DNA from: Saururus chinensis
Lineage: Eukaryota; Streptophyta; Magnoliopsida; Piperales; Saururaceae
Direction: 5' to 3'
Assembly: GCA_035235625.1 (NCBI GenBank)
Contig: CP141143.1
Span: forward strand, 23,295,092 to 23,359,091
DNA length: 64,000 bases
Below the pieces are notes generated by a model. The model saw only the letters and a list, made by a program, of their open reading frames with translations, had not been told where the DNA came from and did not search any database. A program made the translations under genes and the position numbers. Shown piece after piece: positions 58,566 to 64,000 of the stretch (its first letter is position 1; the number at the start of each line of letters is the position of its first letter).

Positions 58566-58935
58566 GTAGGGCTGGGAATCAGGTCGGGTCAAATCGGGTC
58601 GGGTTGGCCTTGACCCTCATTGAAATCGGGTCGGTCATGACCCGACCCTATATTTAAATCGGATCAAAAATCCAAACCCTAACCCTATTTGAGTCAGGTC
58701 GGGTATGCGAGTAACCCTACTTTTTTTCCATAATTTTTTTGTTAGACTCGTATTATATACCTTCTCTCTTTGCAAAGGGCAAACACAAATAAAATTAAAT
58801 ACATTACAACATTAATTTAAAATGTTTGGTTCTTTGGCTAATTTGTGGATACATTTTTTGTAGTAGCCATCAATGAAGACCTTAGAGGTATAATGTTGCA
58901 TTTCCTCCATTCTAAGAGAATGATAACAAAATAGA
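58566..58935. mobile_element. Possible hAT-like insertion in gypsy integrase
   Basis: TAGGGCTGGGAATCAGGTCGGGTC-type text begins at about 58567, inside the integrase zinc-finger region. The TAGGGCTGG start and serial CGGGTCGGGT / GACCCGACC motifs are typical of hAT-type MITEs. The matching right terminus is not visible, so the extent is a guess. Confidence 0.35.
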
Positions 58936-58939
58936 CCTT

Positions 58940-59370
58940 CAACGTTTATTTACTCATGATCAGCCTACTTAGCTTTCTATATTCAGTATGTCTTAATTTC
59001 AAAATTCTAGTAACTACTTCTATATGGCTGCTCATAACCCTACTCTCATTTGCAACATGTGGCACTTGATTAAAATTTTTCTCGTCCGAAAACTGTCCCT
59101 CATCGAGCTCTATTATCTGCATATCTGGATACATGTTCCTAACCTGCTCCCTATTATGAAGGTCAAGCCTTCAACAGAGAGCTAAATTTAGTGTGCGATG
59201 TGTCCTTCTGAAGGAGAGAGGATGAGTAATGAATATAACAAAATATGACATTTTCATTCCATTCACCACTTTTCCTGAGTGGTATTGAATAGAAAATTCA
59301 TAATCTTTAATATAGTCAATCCACCGTCTTTCCTCATGTTGAGGTCACTTATGATAAGAAGGAATACACC
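58940..59370 (-). pseudogene. Gypsy RNase H tail and linker to integrase
   Basis: Begins with the DLNMR remnant, continues IDYIKDYEFSIQYHSGKV, and then, where ALSRK is expected, diverges. An open frame of 62 codons (59134-58946) reads MYPDMQIIELDEGQFSDEKN and RILKLRHTEYRKLSRLI, linker text without catalytic motifs. Confidence 0.6.
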
Positions 59371-59374
59371 TAGG

Positions 59375-59590
59375 AATGCCAGAGCGGTTAAGTGACACCG
59401 GAAAAGGTAGTTAGTCAAAGGTGCTGCTAGCTTATAGTTCCCCTAACTTCTAGTAGGAGTGAAGGCATTTTCATTTTCGGAGAATAATGGAAATCCTCCT
59501 TTTCTCTAGAAGGAGTTGTGGCTTGACCCTTGTCTTCAATCATACCTTGTTTTCTTCGAAACCTTCTTTCATAAGGAGAATATTTACTTT
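59375..59590. other. Small insertion in gypsy RNase H
   Basis: About 215 bp separating FEVFT (right) from the LNMR..WIDYIKDYEFSIQYHSGKV block (left). It has no gypsy similarity and no clear termini. A GCCAGAGCGGTTAAGTGACA stretch resembles part of a tRNA D-arm but does not fold into a full tRNA by eye. Confidence 0.4.
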
Positions 59591-59850
59591 AGACTTTGGT
59601 GACTGTAAAAACTTCAAACCTCTCCTTGTACAAATAATGTCTCCAAATTTTTAAAACAAAAACTAATGTTGCCAATTCTAAATTATAAGTAGGGTAAGTA
59701 CCTTCATGTCTCTTTAATTATCTTGAAGTGTAAGCTATCACTTTCTCATTCTACATCAACACATATCAGAGTCCTTTTCTGGAAGCATCACTATATACAA
59801 TGAATCCTTCACTGCCTAATGGTAAAGCTAAAATTGGTGCAGTTGTTAGC
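59590..59850 (-). pseudogene. Gypsy RNase H remnant, first part
   Basis: Reads TTAPILALPLGSEGFIVYSD, ASRKGL, a stop, NEKVIAYTSR, a stop, [20 protein letters not shown] and [18 protein letters not shown]. The SDAS and LELA blocks hold the expected acidic residues. The sequence then breaks into unrelated text (59375-59590) before the DLNMR block. Confidence 0.82.
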
Positions 59851-59929
59851 TTCCTTTTTACTTCTAGAAAACCATTTTCACGTGTCTCATCCCAAACAAA
59901 CTTTATGCCTTTCCTTGTTAATTTTGTCA

Positions 59930-60660
59930 AGGACAAAGTGACACTTAAAAATTCATGGATGAACCTTCAGTAACAACCTACAAAACCTAAAAATTTTCTA
60001 ATTTTCATGATAGTTTTGGGCCTTTCCCACCTCATCACTGCTTCTATCATGGTGGGGTCCATTGATACTTTATCTTTTGAAATAACATGACCTAGAAAAA
60101 TAACCTGCTAAAGCCATAATTCAAACTTACTAAATTTAGCATATAACTGACAAGTTCTCAAAATTTGTAGAACTATCTCTGAATGTTCTCAATGCTCCTC
60201 GGGACAAGTAGAGTAAATCGAGGTATCTTCAACAAATACTATCACAAATTAATCTAAATAAGTTCACAAAACTTGATTCATGAGATCTATGAAAGTTGCA
60301 ATTTAAAGTGGCAATATTGGGTATGGAAGGTTGTCTTTGATATATCTTTGTCTAGTATTCTCAATTGATGGTAACTAGACTATAAATCTATTTTAGAGAA
60401 TACTTTGGCCTCTTGTAACTGATCAAACTAATTATCAATATGTGGCGAAAGGATATTTATTCTCTATAGTAATAGAGTTAAACATCCGATAATTTATACA
60501 TAATCTTAGTGATTCATCTTTCTTCCTTGCAAATAGAACTATTGCTCCCCTGAGTAAGACATTGGGTCTAATAAATCTTTTTTCCAATAACTCATGTAAC
60601 TGACTCTTTAGTTCCTTTAGCTCTGCAGGAGCTATGTGAGAGGTTGCCTAAGAGATAGAA
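59930..60660 (-). pseudogene. Gypsy reverse transcriptase remnant
   Basis: Reads [40 protein letters not shown] and [20 protein letters not shown] at 60480-60650, then FVIVFVEDTSIYS near 60215-60250, then QLYAKFSKFELWL, VIFLGHVISKDKVSMDP and KIRKFLGFVGCY. In the active-site box the usual F(V/I)DD has become VEDT, so the first catalytic Asp of the pair is lost. A stretch between the two halves (about 60260-60470) is eroded. Confidence 0.85.
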
Positions 60661-60899
60661 CTTGTTTCTGACATCAATATTAAGATTTATCTCTTTGGTA
60701 CTCTTGGAAGATCATCGGGCAAGACATTAGGGAAATCTCTTATTAGTTCAATATCTACTAATTTAGTGGATGAAGGCTCTTTAGTGACCATACTAGCCAT
60801 ATATGCTTGAAACCTATAATTTTTGTGAGGAATTTATATGTTACTATTCATGATTTTCATCCTGGTTTGTTTTTTACCTTTCATTAGAGGTCATTGTGT

Positions 60900-63068
60900 T
60901 CATTGAACCAACAAATTCCTTGATAAACATAGAATTTTTGAGTGATCAACTTTGGAAAGTAATAAAGATGTTAAGCACAAAGTTTGTTTAAACTTAGTTT
61001 GGAATAAAAAATCTGTCAGTGAGCAATGACGTGTTAGTGAACCTACTGATGAAACAATGTTTCATTATTAGCAAGGTTTGACATGTTGGTTAATTCAGCG
61101 ATGGAGTATTGAAAACACTGCCAACAACCTTCAATGTGTCAATGATTGTGAAACGGTTTTATTGATGGGTTTGAAACTGCACAAAAGAGATAATCCAAGT
61201 GATTTTGTGGATGATTATACACTAGATTTCGGTTATTTGATGCTCATATAAATACCTTTGACAGACGTATACCCTAATCCTACAAAATTTTCGACTATGG
61301 GGAGAACATGGTGGACTAAGGGCATATCAAAGTTCAATGGAATGGGAGAAGAACCAAATTTGTGGAGACCTCATTTGATGACAAAAAGAGGTTGGATTGA
61401 TACCCTCATACTGTGATTTAATATTATATGTATGCACGATGGATTTGAATTACAATGTTATTGTAATTGAATGTGTAAGGCATGACTTTTTTGAATGCTC
61501 TATGATTATGATAATTATGATCATGATCGTTGTGTTAAATGAATGTTTTATTCCATAAAAACATGTTATAGCCTTGATTATGGAATATTAAATTTGATAT
61601 ATCATGTTACATCATGTTTCTAGATGAGTTTAAAACAAAAGTGATAGTTGTGTTAGTCTTCCTGACTATTGGCAAGTTTAACTACACATCAATAATGCTA
61701 TCAATGGAATGGAAAAGATGAAGGAGATATTGCTATGCATCGACACGTTGGTGTGGTACCAACGGGTCATTGACATTGAGGTTAACGAGTTGATGAAGCG
61801 TCAATGAGAATAGTTGCCCTTGTCATTCTACTATCGGCAAGGGTTTGACATGTTGATGAGTTATTGATGATCATCATTGACTTAGTATACACGTCGATGA
61901 GTCTATTGTTTGTAAGTTGGTTTTAGGGTAAATATTAGCAATAAATGCTATAAGTGTTAAGCTATTGTAATGAGATATAATAGCATGACATCAAATGCAA
62001 AAAATGTAGTTATAAATGATGGTGTGATTGGTGATGTTTGGGTTATGTACTTTTTTATGAGTGAAAATCTTTGTAATGGAACATACCCCGAGAATAGTTG
62101 GACAAAGCTACTTAAGGACAAAGGATCTTTGTGTTGAAATGACTTCTACAAGCGAGTCTTTAACCATGTGACAGAAAGGCTTTGGTATGAAATAAGACTA
62201 AGGTATTCCAGCTATCTAAGGATGAGAGTTATATATAACTACTTCCTTAGTCTGAGAGATGTGCTTGAATTGACTAGAACATTAAAAAATAACTAGTCCT
62301 GAGCATTACAAGAGGTTCCTAAGATCATGGAAGTTGGGACTTCTACTACTGGGATCCATAAGCCCCTGTGGGCCTTAGCTTCATGACGTGGATGAAGTGG
62401 GTAGGCTTCAAAATACTTGAGGTCCGTAGTGAGTAATTCATGGTCTAGTGAGGCAAGACTGTACTCCTAAACATGACTACTGTATCATACAAATCCTTTT
62501 TATTTATACTTATGAAGTAAAAGTCTCCTGAGTGAGGTCATGCTATGGTGTTTGAAATAATAATAAGTTAAATATAAATGTCTTGTTTATTTCATTTATG
62601 TATGTTGTTTTGATGATGTGATGAAATCATGAGCATTATTATTACATAGTTCTTGGGTATATTCTTGTACTCAACAACCTTGTGATGCAAGTTTACTAAA
62701 AGAGTAGCCAGGTTGGGATCAGGAACATAGAAAGGATGACAAGCTCTAAGAGAAATGTAGGATTTCTTATCTTGTTTAGTAAGACTTTTAGTGTGGTGTG
62801 TAATTAAAATATGGGTATGTGAGTGCCAACTACTTATGATTATATGTGTGTAGTGGATATTTTGTATGTACTCGAGTAAGACCTTGTGCAATTTATATGT
62901 GATTTGACCATGTCTTAATTATGGATATGATTGTTTGAATATTCTTTTGTTTGAAAACAAGTTAATCACCGGATAATGTTGTTGATTGATACAAGTGTTT
63001 TGAAAAATAAATTTGTTTCTACTAATTTTATTGTGATAAGATAATTTTAAAAATCTTGGGGTGTGACA
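60900..63068 (+). mobile_element. Probable LTR inserted between gypsy gag and pol
   Basis: Gypsy pol text stops near 60850 and gag text resumes at 63069. The intervening 2.2 kb ends AATCTTGGGGTGTGACA, a common plant LTR end. It contains GCAAGGTTTGACATGTTG-type text twice (about 61071-61089 and 61839-61857) and several GATGAG-rich repeats around 61730-61915. The left border and TSD could not be fixed (right flank GCAAC), so this is an inference from context and the right end. Confidence 0.4.
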
Positions 63069-64000
63069 GCAACAAACTTTGGATGATTGAAATCGATTGC
63101 CCTTGGAACACTTTTTTATTTTTTTTCTTCCATTAAGATTGTGTCTATGGTTCAAAAGACTTCAAAAAAATTTAGTTACTATTCAGGCTATTGAACATAA
63201 ATTTTCTCTTTCTTTCTTCAACCTTAAAACCATTACTTTGTTTGTTGTCTTTAAATTCAGCCAAGAACTCTTGATAATCATGTTCTAGCAGAGAAGCAAA
63301 GTCTACTGCTTTGGTGAAGGAAGTAGGTTGAAGACCAACTATTTTACTACATTGTCCATTGTTCAAACACCTTACAAACTTTCAAGCCTTCATTAACTTC
63401 ATAGGGTAATAATTAGAAGCAAAGCATTGTAACTGTACAATTTATTTTCACACTAGGCCACTATCATAATTCCTTGTTAAAGGCTAAAAAATTCTTTTAC
63501 TTTCTTTTCTTGAGTACGAGGAGGAAAATACTTACTTCCCTAAACTCTCCCTTTTTTATATTTTCATTAGCAGAAAATAAATTCCTTTCCATTGAGGGCT
63601 ACCAAAATGTTGTCCTCCCCTATCATGGAAAATGTGATAACATCTACTTTTTCTATCTTCATGAACTTTCTTTGCCTTAAAAACTCTTTTTACTTCAAAT
63701 GCCCACTTCTATGTTGTTTCAAGATTGTCCTCTCCTGTAAAGGCTAAAGCAATTTTCTTAAATCACTATAACAAATTGTCCTTCTTACTATAATTGTTCT
63801 GAACATAATTATTGGAGTTGAGCAATTGGAGCTAGGCTCGAAACCATGTGTTTGAAGATGCTAAGTCATTTTTTGCATCATTAAGTCAAAGAAGTTTTCC
63901 ATAGGGTACCTTGGTGCTACGTACTAATTTCTAAGATGATGTTTCGGCAACAGTTGAGTCAAGAGACTATTATACATCTCTACCACTGTTAGAAGTCATC
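63069..64000 (-). pseudogene. Gypsy gag remnant, runs off the window
   Basis: The minus strand reads GLQPTSFTKAVDFASLLEHD and YQEFLAEFKDNKQSNGFKVE (63366-63172), and further right WAFEVKRVFKAKKVHE (about 63640-63700). This is like the WIFEVERVFKA region and the Lys/Arg-rich segment before the zinc knuckle in Ty3/gypsy Gag. There are stops and frameshifts, and the start lies beyond the window. Confidence 0.55.

Larger units (their letters stand above)
57290..60850 (-). pseudogene. Decayed Ty3/gypsy pol (chromovirus type)
   Basis: Protease/RT linker, reverse transcriptase, RNase H and integrase read from right to left on the minus strand, with many stops and frameshifts and at least two small insertions (about 58566-58930 and 59375-59590). 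The domain order PR-RT-RH-IN is that of Ty3/gypsy. The C-terminal HHSLEEA and LNKYLELFSGE segment (57340-57430) is the chromodomain-region tail typical of chromoviruses. The gag part is separated to the right (63069-64000). Entirely non-functional. Confidence 0.85.

Noticed and set aside
59376-59450. tRNA gene (GCCAGAGCGGTTAAGTGACA)
   Set aside because: Only a D-arm-like piece is seen. I cannot fold an acceptor stem, an anticodon arm and a TTCGA arm.

Overview
The window looks like plant nuclear DNA, most likely from a flowering plant with a large, repeat-rich genome. The evidence is plant Ty1/copia and Ty3/gypsy polyproteins, LTRs with 5-bp target-site duplications (TSDs), a leucine-rich-repeat (LRR) receptor pseudogene, and Stowaway-like and foldback elements. 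I cannot name the species. I found no intact host protein gene, no rRNA or tRNA gene, no CRISPR array and no bacterial operon. Almost every long open frame is a by-product of tandem repeats or GC-rich repeat blocks.

Layout, left half. 1-935 is the end of a family-A element cut by the window edge. 1219-17189 is one old LTR (family D, TSD GTTGG) broken by two later insertions. The first is family-A element A1 (3625-13706, TSD TAATG), which carries a second family-A copy, A2 (4585-9596, TSD AGTCG). The second is family-C LTR C1 (13789-16300, TSD ATGAG), which holds a perfectly phased 20-bp minisatellite. Next come a decayed copia relic (about 17640-19500), an LRR-receptor pseudogene with a Stowaway-like end (about 19695-20470), and a low-information stretch to about 23100.

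Middle. 23117-30073 is a full-length but dead Ty1/copia element on the minus strand. Both LTRs, the polypurine tract, gag, protease, integrase, reverse transcriptase and RNase H are recognisable, all with stops and frameshifts. 30150-45802 is a second family-C LTR (C2). It was split by family-A element A4 in the opposite orientation (31237-44570, TSD AAGGG). A4 was itself split by family-A copy A3 (31430-36097, TSD GGATA) and by family-B LTR (39607-43245, imperfect TSD GGCAC/GGCAT).

Right. 45803-53100 is AT-rich with exon-like scraps on the minus strand and a 1.65-kb foldback (48198-49849). Small MITE-like elements and a 114-bp duplication lie at 53240-54083. 57159-64000 is a decayed chromovirus-type Ty3/gypsy element on the minus strand, with its 3' LTR to the left (containing an AT microsatellite) and a probable LTR inserted between gag and pol.

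The genes do not form a working pathway. The window records repeated LTR-retrotransposon insertion followed by loss of the internal regions: families A, B, C and D are present only as single LTR-like units. I saw no convincing new biochemical system. The most unusual items are the four-level nesting, the very large (about 5 kb) coding-free family-A units with their internal repeats, the indel-free minisatellite, and the foldback.
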